Below are positions 25,065 through 35,764 of a stretch of 64,000 nt of DNA, piece after piece. The notes beneath the pieces were generated by a model. It was not told the origin of the DNA, ran no database searches, and saw only the letters and a list, made by a program, of their open reading frames with translations. The translations under genes were made by a program, and so were the position numbers. How positions within the stretch are numbered: the first letter of the stretch is position 1; each line of letters starts with the position of its first letter. The stretch comes from Oxyruncus cristatus (lineage: Eukaryota; Chordata; Aves; Passeriformes; Cotingidae). The DNA is taken from the NCBI GenBank assembly GCA_013399855.1, contig VXAY01004102.1:930594-994593 (forward strand), in the 5' to 3' direction.

Positions 25065-25120
25065 GCCTAGATGGCAATGTCATGGTAAGGTCTGTGTAGT
25101 ACTGTATATTTATGACTTAC

Positions 25121-25290
25121 AATGAATTCATCAGTTGCTCTGGGCAGAAAGCACACGTAGCCAGGGGTTTGTGGAGAAAGCAGAAGCTCATCACTTTTGC
25201 CCTTTGAGCCATAAATCACAAGGGTCCTTTTACACTCCAGCGGCTCTGGGGAATCTCCATCTGTTTTAACCTGCACTCTCCACCGTTGCG
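25121..25290 (-). CDS. Multi-PLAT protein, exon 7: PLAT C, N-terminal half (degenerate loop)
   Basis: Two bases complete Ala 255, then residues 256-311 follow and end in phase 0 (FI/GTAAGT). The acceptor is a T-rich TTTATTTAG. The opening strand RWRVQVKTDGD fits the PLAT start, but the usual AGTDANV loop is replaced by SPEPLECKRT, so the loop that commonly coordinates Ca2+ appears lost. The next strand LVIYGSKGKSDELLLSPQ keeps the fold pattern. At 170 bp it is 15 bp longer than the equivalent exons of PLATs B and D. I infer a structural PLAT repeat with altered or absent ion binding. The frame stays open past the donor for several codons, which is not coding. Confidence 0.95.
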
Positions 25291-28200
25291 CTAAATAAAA
25301 TAAAGACATCTTTAGTATCAATGTATCAATTAAACATTTTTAGTATTAATGGTAGAGAGCAGTGGATGCCTTTGTTACTATCGCAACAAAGAATTTAAAG
25401 ATTACCATGAGTTTACATCCAATTTAATAAAAATAGACTGGTAGACATTCTTTCTCTTGAAAATAAGTATAACAGACTTGCTAAACACAAGACAATCATC
25501 GAAGTGGGTATGAAAGCAGAAATTAACACTAAGGAAGCAGGAAAAAGACTCTGCCTATGTTGTTGTTGGGGGTTTTTTTGCATTCTTTATAAAAAATAGT
25601 TGCTTTAATAAACTAATTATTCTAATAAATTTCAGTTCTTAGAATGTTCTTACGTAACATGAAAAAGAAAACTAACATTCTGAAAGACTTGTATGTGATC
25701 TTTTTGTAAGACCTGCTGGCTAATACACAACTAGTTAAGCAATGAAACTTCCAACTCTTATTCTACAATTTTTCTAAGCTGATTTGTCATGTTCAGTCTG
25801 CTCATTTATCCCATCAGATTATTCACTAGGGTTGAATACAAAATTTAAGGAGTTCTGAAGAGATGTTTGCACTGATCTCAGCTCATGGCTTAGGCCTTTC
25901 AGAGATCTTTTTTTTTGTAGGTGACCTGTACTCATAACAGTGTTAGAAGTCCAGAATGCAACTAAGAAGCTATTCCTTGTGGGAAAAATATAGTGTTGTA
26001 GATGGACAGTAGAGGTTGGGAAATTAGCGCTTGAAGGTAAATCATCCCCTGAATTCAAATGAATTATGCGTTGAAAGGATACTTGATCCTGCAAAGCAAA
26101 AGGAATTTAACAGTGGAAGGAAATCAAAAGCTTATGTTTAGACTGTTGCCAGTAGTGTTTTTAATAGATATAACATATTATAATATGATAATTTGCTAAT
26201 GGGATTAATATAAAAGAGAACTATTTCATGTTTGTGTGTAAGCCTACAAAACAATATGTTATAAAATAAATTTCAGAATCATTCAATTCGGAAAAAAATT
26301 GAAAGTGATTTTTTTTCTTAGAGTACTGTGTGCTTTATTCATACTTTTTGTTTTCCTCCTTCTGCTTGGATATGGAGACTGGATGAAAACCTGATCTGGT
26401 ATCCTTGATTTATAATTTTCCCTTTTTTTCACCTTTTTTTCTTTAGCTAATTCTGGGTTTTGCCATTTTATAGAACATGTTTCTGCAATACATCTGACTG
26501 TTCCCTAACTCTTCTGGGCTCAACTACAAAACAGCAGGCAAATACACATCTCACAGTCTTCTGAGTAACACACTAGCTGAAAGGATCCTTCCATCTGAAC
26601 TCTTTTTTTGAGGTCATTTCCAGCAATGAGTCAGATGTAGTGTGTGGAAGATCCACTCTTTGCCTAATGAGGAACTTTTGCTGTTTGATATATGTGCCAG
26701 CTTTGAATTTTATCTCCTTGTGCCAGGTTGGCATGTGGTACTCTTCAGGGTGTCTCACTTGGTGAAATCGAGCATGGTTTGAGCTTTTGCTGTTCCTGAT
26801 CACTCTGAGGGTTTATAAGGAGCTTCAAATTTTTACAAAGACTCCCAGCGTAGCCCTGAATCTCTTATCCTATCCAACCATGCCCCATTTTGAAGGCTGT
26901 CCCAGGAACACAGCAGAGAGAAAATTAAGATAATTTTGCATTTCTGTGTTTCCAAAGTGAGCTTTTTTTCTCTCTTTGTAAGATCCCTCTGCTTCAGGAA
27001 ATAGTAATTCCCAAGTTAAGAGAAAGCACAGATGCATAACTGCCTGTTCCCTCCTCAAAGAGGCAGCACATTCAGAGAAGGTATTTCGGGCAAGGTGATT
27101 AATTTTAATTAATAACCATGATTGTGTTTTTAATTATTATTTCAGAGGAAAAGCTAAGACACCAGTTGGGAATTTTCCAGAAAATAAATCGGTGGTTACA
27201 GATTTAAGGCCTCTTAACATCTGTGGCTCTTTTTTCTCCTACATTTACTTTAAATGCTTCTACAGTTTGGCAACCGAGCTAACCCAGACTGACTGCGTTT
27301 TCTTTCAGTTCAGCAAATTCATTTAACCTGCTCATGCCAGAATAAGAAAAAAAGTCCATTGTCTAATATTCTATTCACTTAGACAGCTACTTGGCAAGGA
27401 TGGATACACCAGCCCGGAGACTGATGCCAAATATTTATTGTGTTCGATAGGTTCTCTTGGAGTGAAGTTCTGAAAATCAGATAGCTGTGCTTGAGAAGGT
27501 TGTTTTCCGTGTTTGATATCTGTGGCCACATATCATTAAAAAAGAGACTTTTCCCCTGATATCACTGAACTGTGTTAGCTTCCTTTCAGAGTGATTATTG
27601 TGTTAGTGTATTATTGTACTCTTGGCTAATGTGAAAAGCTACAGCCATTTACTCTGAGAATGAGTGTGAGAATCACTAAAATGAATAGTAGGAAAAAAAC
27701 AATTCTGTGAGAAGAATCTCAGAATTGTCTCTTTTTATAGTGGTATAACCAAGGATATGATTTCACATTACACTGATCTATACAGGGATATGTTAGAAGC
27801 ACGGGTCATCTGTTGACATTCAGAAATTAAATGGGATCAGTCATAACAATTTCCTTCCAGAAACTCTTTTAACCATTAGTCTGGAACCTGAAAGGTCCTT
27901 CAATAAATGTGTGAAAATCGAACCTGCAATGACTTCTGCACATAGCAATCTGGGCATGGCAAAGCATAAAGTCAACATTTCATAATATAATTCAGAAAAC
28001 TGAAAAAGAATGGGTTATTTTCTAGTTTTTTAAATATGAGTAATTTATGTATTTTTCGAGGATTGACAAAATTTTTCTTAAATTAAATTATTCCAGTTTG
28101 TTTTTTTTTTACTCTGGTGTCTTTTGGTCTTAAGACCTAGAATGACATTCACACTTTGCTGGATGTAGAAGTAAGTTGCTTATTTCCTGGAGATTGTAGA

Positions 28201-31200
28201 AGTTTGTATTGCCTTGAGGCAGAGCAGTCAGTCTGCTTAATTCTTTTTCTTGGGGATTTCTGCCTCCATTTGGCAATACATATTGCCTATGCTTTTTAGA
28301 AGCAGGACCATTCCACCTAAAATTTGGGAATTCTGTGATTATTCTTAGTCTATTAGGGAGTGCTTGGAAAGTAGGGAATAATTTTAAAACAGAATTAGTC
28401 ACATCAGTATTTACTGAATATTTTCTCTTTTCTTATGAATTCTCTATACGCCTTAATACCAACAACTTCGCACAACACAAGAAGATCCAACCTAGAAATA
28501 CCTATAAATTGAACTCTGTTCACTGGTGTTGAACCAAACTTCATTCACCACCCACTAAAGCCCTAAAAACCACAGGACACCCTACTGGAATCACATGACA
28601 AGAACCCAGCTCCTGTTAACTGACTGCAGTGGGGACAGCATTGGAATATATTATGTCTTGACTTCTTGCTTTGAGAGAAAATCCTTTTCTATGTGTGAAA
28701 CTCCACCGACTTTGAGGCGGAAAAGGAAAATAAATTGAGAAAATAGGAGGAGAAAGTAGTAAAATACCTTACAATGTGGAAAACTTTTAGAGAGTGTTGT
28801 AAAGTTTCATTCTCCCTCAAATCAACTTCATCATTTGAGAGCTGAGAGTACCTATCTGCTTTGTCTACCAGGTCAATGTACTTTCTCTTTTTACCTTGCA
28901 TCAAATATACAAGCAGGAATCAGAGGAATACAAATAAATCTATTCCTATTCCTGATTTGCCAGAGCCTCTCTGTAGCGTACAAATGTATAAAGGTTACTG
29001 AGGAAACTAGATATGGGCATACTGCCTTTTGGCAGAATCCACAGCCGCCAGCAGCAGCAGTCACAGGGATCTGGGATTTATGCTTCATTAAAGGTGGCAT
29101 AATGCCAGCCTGGCTGAAAAATGACAAAGAGCCCTCAAGTAATCTATTCAGCAACCATGACTTTCAAATTCTACTCTTTGGCTAGGTGGTTGAACAGATT
29201 ACCAGCCTCATCCAAAGTGAATGAGATTTCTGACCTTCAGAGTGACTTATATTTTGCTCTCTAACCTTTGCTGTAGACCTGGCCTAAGGACATTGATCTA
29301 ATCCTGAAAATCATCAAACAACACTGAATTACGCCAATCAACTTTTTGTGACTTTGTTTGAGGCCCACTTGCAGAGTGCAGCTCATATAGAGTATGGTCA
29401 CTTGAATGCCTAAAATATTGGCTCCATAACATCAGGACTGCTGCTTGCCTCTTATTCAGTAAAAATATAAGAAAAATTTTTGCTTTCACTCTGAATGGCT
29501 CTACTTATCACCACTGTACCATGTGAAATATTCACTGCTACAGATGCTGGGAGAATCTAAGGCAATTATTTTTTCTTTCAAGACTCTCCATCTCTGGAAT
29601 GTTCTCCTCTTCTCTTATCAGCTCTGACTTAGGCACTGTGTCATGGTAGATTGACACAGAACTGAGTACAAAATATCTTTCCAAACCTCTGGTTGTTGTT
29701 ACCCTCCTATAAAGCTCAGTCATGCAAGGTTCCATGGGATCATTAGTATGACAACACAGATTAAATGATGAAAATCCTGAGATCAGTCCTACTCATCATC
29801 TTTTTCACATAAGGCATAAAACTCCAATCTCTCACCTATCTCAGCTCCTCAATGGAATGAGCCCCTCGGTAAAACAAAGATGGCTGAAGAGCAACTCAAG
29901 CTAAGCTACATATAACTAGGCTGCACATAACTCAAGCTAAGGTGACAGATAACTTCCTAAAAATGTTCTTCTCCTTTATAATTTCATTTTTCAGAACCTC
30001 TGATCTCAACGTTCTCTGGGTCCTAGTGAACATCTTGCCAGTGTGATGTATCAAAAGCTGATTAAGAAGAAGCCACTTCTTTCTTCTCATACCCAATATT
30101 TTGAGTCTAACCACTGTTGACACTCAAGGCACTGAGCAGCCTGTGCATCTGTGCCGGCTTATTATAACATAATGAAGAAGGAAGCTGCACTGGGAAAAAT
30201 TTGAATTAGTAGTAAAATATAGTCTCTTATCTGAACATAAGGTGAAATAGATATTATGGTTGCCTCTCTGAACTGTGCACTTAGCAGAATGCAGAATCCA
30301 AAATCCAATTCCAAGTCACTTGTGAAATTAACTTTCTATGTGGGAAAGCCTTTACTTACCTGAGTTCATCAGTCTCCTCTTGTCAAAGTTATGTTGCCAT
30401 GGAACAATAAAACTGTTGGCTAAACTCTTTGATTGAATGCAAATCATTTGATTTTCACTGAAACTGGAACTAGATTGAGATTTTCACTGGAACTGGAACT
30501 AGATTGAGAGACTCATTCTACAAGAAGGCAAGTCACTGTTTTAAGACACAAATGTAAACACTACATTTTTTAGTTTAGTTTATCCCATAAAATGCCCAGG
30601 CACGGTTGCACAGAATAGCCATTTACAGTTAAATGTTCATCAAAATATGTGTGTCAGTCTCTGTCTCTTTTCTGGTTGGGAAGAAATGCGGAGATGGTAT
30701 CTCAAATTTTAAACACCTGGGAGGAACTAGTGTATTACAGTGATGAGACTGTCTTCGTAAGTATAAAACCAGAAAGCTAGGTGGGTAGTTTTTTATTAAT
30801 GTATTTTTATTAATTCAAGCAGATTTAGTCAACTGAATGCATATACTACATTTAGTTTCACTTAAGGATTTGGAGTTTAAGCTGCATTATTTCTGGCTAC
30901 TTTGGGATTTTGACCTGAAAATGCTTCTACTGACACTTCACAACACATTTTTCAACTTGCTGATGTTTGCTAGGGGACCTGTCTCGAAGTATTAAATGAC
31001 AGTGACATTGGGGTAAACAAAACAACACTTGAATCTCTTTGCAGAGTAATTCCTTGTTGATTTCAGGACAGAAGAGTAGAAATATGAAGAAAACAAGAAA
31101 TGGTTTATGTTCTTCTCAGTTGGTTATTGAGGTCTAGTCCTTTCTGTAGGCTGTTGCCAGACAACTTCTCTCTTTGTCTCACAGCTGATATGCAGTACAA

Positions 31201-31502
31201 AACATATACAAATGAGGTCACTTGCTTACATATTTGGCACGACACTGATTTGCAGGTTAAATTCAAACAGCAAAAACTATGATATAGAAACCACTGGCTA
31301 GAAAAAAATTCTGACCTTTGAGGAATGCCTTCACTGAACTGTTGTCTTCTAAAATATGAACAGGAAAAATAACTGTCAACAAGCTTTATTGTCACTTTTC
31401 TTCTTAAGTTATGGTCTTATCTGGAAGGGTTCTTCTTAATAACTGGACATTAAGCCTATAATATAGTACTATACCACAATTTTTCTTTAAGAAAATACTT
31501 AC
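25291..31502 (-). other. Intron 6
   Basis: 6.2 kb of AT-rich intron. Apart from a 29-bp tandem duplication at 30450-30507, I recognise no repeat family, exon or RNA gene. Confidence 0.75.
30450..30507. repeat. 29-bp tandem duplication
   Basis: The 29-base unit beginning GATTTTCACTGAAACTGGAA is immediately repeated with one A-to-G change. No function is apparent. Confidence 0.9.
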
Positions 31503-31558
31503 CATTGGCAGTTAGCTCCCTTTCAGTTTTCCCATCATCTTGACATTCGTCTAACCAT
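31503..31558 (-). CDS. Multi-PLAT protein, exon 6: PLAT B, closing segment (56-bp exon)
   Basis: The first base completes Arg 236, then residues 237-254 follow, with one base of Ala 255 at the end. The acceptor is TAATGAAAG and the donor CAATG/GTAAGT, a consensus 5' splice site. The peptide WLDECQDDGKTERELTAN is the C-terminal signature of PLAT repeats (Trp-Leu-Asp, an acidic run, Gly-Lys, then Arg-Glu-Leu). With exon 5 it reads PCN-R-WLDE without a break, so PLAT B is complete in four exons. This is the smallest exon in the window. The upstream intron holds a 2-kb CR1 fragment. Confidence 0.93.
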
Positions 31559-33340
31559 CTTTCATTACAAAAACAAAAATAATAAGATTAATAAAAACTA
31601 TTAGTGTATTATATGTGAACCGACCATTACCTTCTGTCTCCAACAGTATTTTTATGCTTTGTTCATCGAATTACACCTTGAAACCTGGATCAACGTTTCT
31701 TTTATACATTCATCACAGTTAGCCTTATTCATATTAGAAGAATTTGGTTCAACCTGTTCTAGGCAGAAGAATTTTCATCGTAGCTGTGTGAATACTGTAG
31801 TACTGTATGAAGCACATTATATAAAATGCTAATTATTTACCGGTTCAGAGATTCCGTTGTATATTTGAAGGGGTTATACAACCTGCTCTGATTAGTTATA
31901 TTCATTGTACTGTCTGATATATAAAATAATATATAAAACCTGCCAGTCTGGAAGTTGCTAAAGCTTTTGCAGATCTGCAGCAATTAACTGAACTTCTTTT
32001 TTTACTTTTCTTTTAAACTGATGAATTTCAGCAGCTTTCCTGCAATATCATTTTACTACAAACATACATCCATACTGCTGCAGTTGATCCTCCTTGCTTA
32101 AATAATAACACTTTGTGGCCTTCAGCAATCTCATTTATTTAAAAATAAATAGATATGTGCTTACTATCAGCTTCCATTGACTCCATATTGATGTTGCATT
32201 TGTTTAAACCCAAGGATCCACAATATATTTCACTTCTTATATGTAACAAAACTCTACGAATCAATCTCTTATACATAAAGTCTGAACTCCACTGTATTTC
32301 AACTATTGTTGCAATAAGTAGCTTGATTAACTTTTGAGACTTATCTCCTCATTCTGTCCTAAGAAAGAAAAGGTAGTAGTAGTTTCTAAAAATAGAAAGC
32401 AAACTTTGACACATTGTCTGCACACCTACTCTGCAGGCAAACAATGACAAAATTCCTCTGGTTCTATGTGTAATGTCCCTAATCTTTTTCTAAGATCTTA
32501 ACAATTTCCTTTTGAAAAGGCAGCCCAATGTTTTTATTAAGAATTCCACCCTTCAGAGAATTCTCATAAGTTCTCCTTGAATTTAAAGAATCAATTCTCT
32601 CATTCATCTGTGCTTCCAATAACCATCTTGAATGCACACCAAACCATTTTAAAAACCTAATACCCAAAAAGAGAAGCTAAACCAATAACCTGATCATCTG
32701 AATAATAGTCCTATGAAGAGTAAATGGTTCTTAGCTAGTCATTTCCAGGAACTTTGCAAAATGAAACCTGTGATGTTTTTTTGTAAACAGGTAGGATTCC
32801 TAGAAGAGGAGGGCTGTCTACTAAATCCCTGAAGATTTCCAAGACTTAAAGCACAGTTCCCAAAATAACATGAAAACTATTTTAGCTATGTAACCCAAAG
32901 TTTTAAGTTCTGGAAACCACATACTACAAAATATAATTATCCGGATCTAAATTACAATTCTTCAAATTATTTCCATTGTATTAAAAATACTTATGCAAAA
33001 ATAACACACACAAATTCTTACTTTCCTCTATTGGCTTATTTTATGTGGGTTTTTTTCTGCTACAGCTGTATTATTTAACTCAAAGACTGCTAAAAGGTTG
33101 CAGTTGCCTCAGATAGTAGGAAAATTTGAAAGAATGGATGGTTTAGCAGTTGTTAGAATTGAGAGTTGAACGCTTTCTAATTTTGCACATCGTAGCAAAC
33201 TTTTAGACCTACTAAAATAGACTCTTAGAGATTTATTATGCTTTAAAAGGAAAAGTTAAAGGTCTTTCCAAAGATTTCCAGAATGTATATAAGGATTTTA
33301 GTGGCAGAGAAAGTGACCAAAATCAGTGCAGCTAGATCTT

Positions 33341-35345
33341 AGAATAGAATCACAGCATCATTTAGGTTGGAAAAGATCTTTAAATCATCAAGTCCAACCA
33401 TTAGCCCAGCACCACCATGTTCACCACTAAACCATGTCCCCAAGTACCACATCAACACGTCTTTTAAATACCTTTAGGGATGGTGTCTCCACCACTTCCC
33501 TGGGCAGCCTGTTTTAATGCTTAACAAGCCTTTCGGAGAAACAAATTTTCCTAATACTCTTTCTGAACATCCCCGGGCACAACCTGGGGCCATATTCTCT
33601 CATCACTTGTTACTCTTGGGAGAAGAGACCAACCCCCACCTCACCACAACCCCCTTTCAGGTAGTTGCCCAGAGTGATAAGGTTCCCACTGAGCCTCCTT
33701 TTCTCCAGACTAAACAACCCCAGATACCCTCAACTTCTCCTCACAGAGCTTGTGTTCTAGACCCATCAACATCTTCATTGTGCTTCTCTTACATGCTCCA
33801 GCTCTTCAACACCCTTCTTGTAGTGAGGAGCCCAGAACTGGATACAGGGTTTGAGATGCAGCCTCACCAGTGCTGAGTACAAGGGGGATGATCACTTTCC
33901 TAGTCCTCCTGGCCATACTTTTTCTGATACAAGCCAGGATGCCATTGGCCTTCTTGGCCACATGGTCACACTGCTGGATCATGTTCAGTGCAGTTGACCG
34001 GCACCCCAAGTCCTTTTCCACCAGGCAGCTTTCCAGCCACTCATCCCCAAGTCTGTAGCATTGCAGAGAGCTGTTGTGTGACCCAAGTACATCTCCCTCC
34101 GTACCCTTGTGTGAATCATATCCAGGCCCATGAGTGCTGCAGCAGCTTGCTATTTCCCATTGGATTGTGTGGGATTCATTCTGTTCCCCTACCTTTCTTC
34201 TCGTTCAGGGGACTGGATACCAAGAGAACAACTGGAATTACTGTTAAAGGCAAAGAATGCATTAAGTGCCTCAGCCTTTCCCTCATCCTTCATTACTGTT
34301 GACCCACACACACAGTAAAGGAGGGAGATTCTCTTTAACTCTCATTTTGTTGCTGTTGTGTGTGGGGCGTTTGTGTTTATTTTTGTTTGTTTGTCTGTTT
34401 TGTTTTATTATTATTTTATTTGTTTTATTTGGTTTTCTTTGGGGTTTTGCCTTTTACAGTAAGATTAATTTTTAGTTAGGCTTTGGCCCTTCTAATATTC
34501 TCGCTGCATAACATCACAACAGGACTCCTTGTAGTCCTGAGTTGCCTGCCCCTTCTTCCAAAGGTCGTAAACCTTCCTTTCATTCTTGAGTTCCAGCCAA
34601 AAATCTCTGTGCAGCCAAGCTCGCCTTCTTCATCCCCAGCTCATCTTGCAGCACATGACAATAGTCAGTTTCTGTGCTTGTAAGATTTCCTTCCTGAAGA
34701 ATGTCCAGTCTTCCTGGAATGCCTCCCAAGGGATTCTGTGAACCAGTCTCCTAAACGGGCCCAAGTCTGCTCTCCAGAATATCAAAGTGTCAGTTCTGCT
34801 CACCCTTACTTCTCTGAGGATCAAAACCTCTTATAATTTCATGATTTCTCTGTCCAAAATGGTTTCCAACCATCACATCACCCACCAATCTGTTCACAGT
34901 GATCCAGTGGACATCTTCCCTAGCTGGCTCCCGCACCAGCTGTGTCAGAAGGTTTGCTTTTACAAACTCCAGGAACCTCCTAGACTGCTTCCCCTCTTTT
35001 GCAGCAGACATAAGTTCCTCATGAGAACAAGGGCTAGTGATTGTGAGATTTTTCCCAGCTGCTTATAGTATATGTCACCTGCCTCTTCATCCTGGTTGGG
35101 TGGTCTGTAACAGACTTCTACCATGACTCCTGCCTTGGCCTTCCCGCTGATTCTTGCACATAAACACTCTACCTTGTCATCACCATCATCAAGTTCTAGA
35201 CAATCAAAGCACTTAACATACAGGGCTACCCCATCCCCTCTCCTTCCTTGCCAATCTCTGCTGAAGAGTTTATAGCCATCCATTGCAGCACTTCAGCTGT
35301 GTGAGTCATCCCACCATGTTTGCATGATGGCAGCTGCATAATTTC
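33341..35345 (-). mobile_element. CR1 LINE, 2-kb copy lacking the RT core
   Basis: The element lies on the minus strand with its 3' end at 33341 (AGAATAGAATCACAGCATCA on plus). Read 5' to 3' on minus, the pieces are: the endonuclease region at 35283-34960 (for example CYRPPNQDEEAGDIYYKQLG, a CR1 endonuclease stretch), the endonuclease/RT linker at about 35010-34480 (RRFLEFVKANLLTQLVREPA; RADLGPFRRLVHRIPWEAFQ), a low-complexity insertion at 34450-34375, more linker to about 34170, then directly the ORF2 C-terminal part at about 34060-33806 (KKANGILACIRKS) and the 3' UTR. The palm segment with the catalytic Asp-Asp motif is missing, and stops interrupt the frame. A full CR1 is about 4.5 kb, so this is a 5'-truncated, internally deleted relic. 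Confidence 0.85.
34375..34450. repeat. T-rich low-complexity stretch inside CR1
   Basis: (TTTG)n and (TTA)n-like units interrupt the CR1 linker region. They are probably an expanded simple repeat that arose after insertion. Confidence 0.8.
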
Positions 35346-35682
35346 AGATCTTTATACACAATACTTCTTAAAAGATTGAGAACTGAAAGCTTAAGTAATT
35401 TCACATGGTCTCTGCATAATTTAGATTAAACAAAAATATCAATGCACCTTTTCTCTCATGAAACATTTGGTTTGGGGCTTCTTTGCTTTAGGCTATGACT
35501 CCCTCCTATGTCAATACAGCAGATTTGTTTCTTGTCTTTGATTGCAAAATTTTGGTCCCTTGTATGTTGAAAAACTCTGGGGCATTGTTCATACACCTAC
35601 GTTGTGTACACATACTCATTCTGCAATTTTTTGATTACATTGCTGGCAGGTAACAAATTCTTTTTCTCCATGAATGGCATAC

Positions 35683-35764
35683 CTATTACAAGGAAATACA
35701 ACCTCCTGAGCTTCCTCTCCTTCTTTATGTTTGATGACAATCTTATCCAGGAACCATCCATTGC
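35683..35764 (-). CDS. Multi-PLAT protein, exon 5: PLAT B, Trp loop and following strands
   Basis: This 82-bp exon completes Gly 209, encodes residues 210-235 and contributes two bases of Arg 236. The acceptor is CCAACACAG and the donor AATAG/GTATGC. It reads NGWFLDKIVI, the highly conserved PLAT Trp-Phe-Leu segment on which the family's hydrophobic loop is built, then an acidic-basic stretch and VVFPCN. The phase-2 end is met by a single base at the start of exon 6. Exons 5 and 6 together total 138 bp, so joint skipping would remove 46 residues of PLAT B without a frameshift. Confidence 0.93.

Larger units (their letters stand above)
18774..25120 (-). other. Intron 7
   Basis: 6.3 kb of intron with a CR1 3' fragment at 19168-19378, an (CA)n/(TA)n repeat beside the exon 7 donor, and A-rich runs near 22185-22220. 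No other exon or RNA gene is recognised. Confidence 0.75.
31559..35682 (-). other. Intron 5
   Basis: 4.1 kb of intron, about half of it a CR1 fragment (33341-35345). The rest is AT-rich with nothing recognised. Confidence 0.8.

Noticed and set aside
24904..25125. Plus-strand ORF rich in Ile, Tyr and Ser
   Set aside because: It is the translation of the CA/TA microsatellite beside exon 7.
34960..35283. 107-codon minus-strand ORF that looks like a gene
   Set aside because: It is part of a CR1 endonuclease domain inside a decayed LINE.
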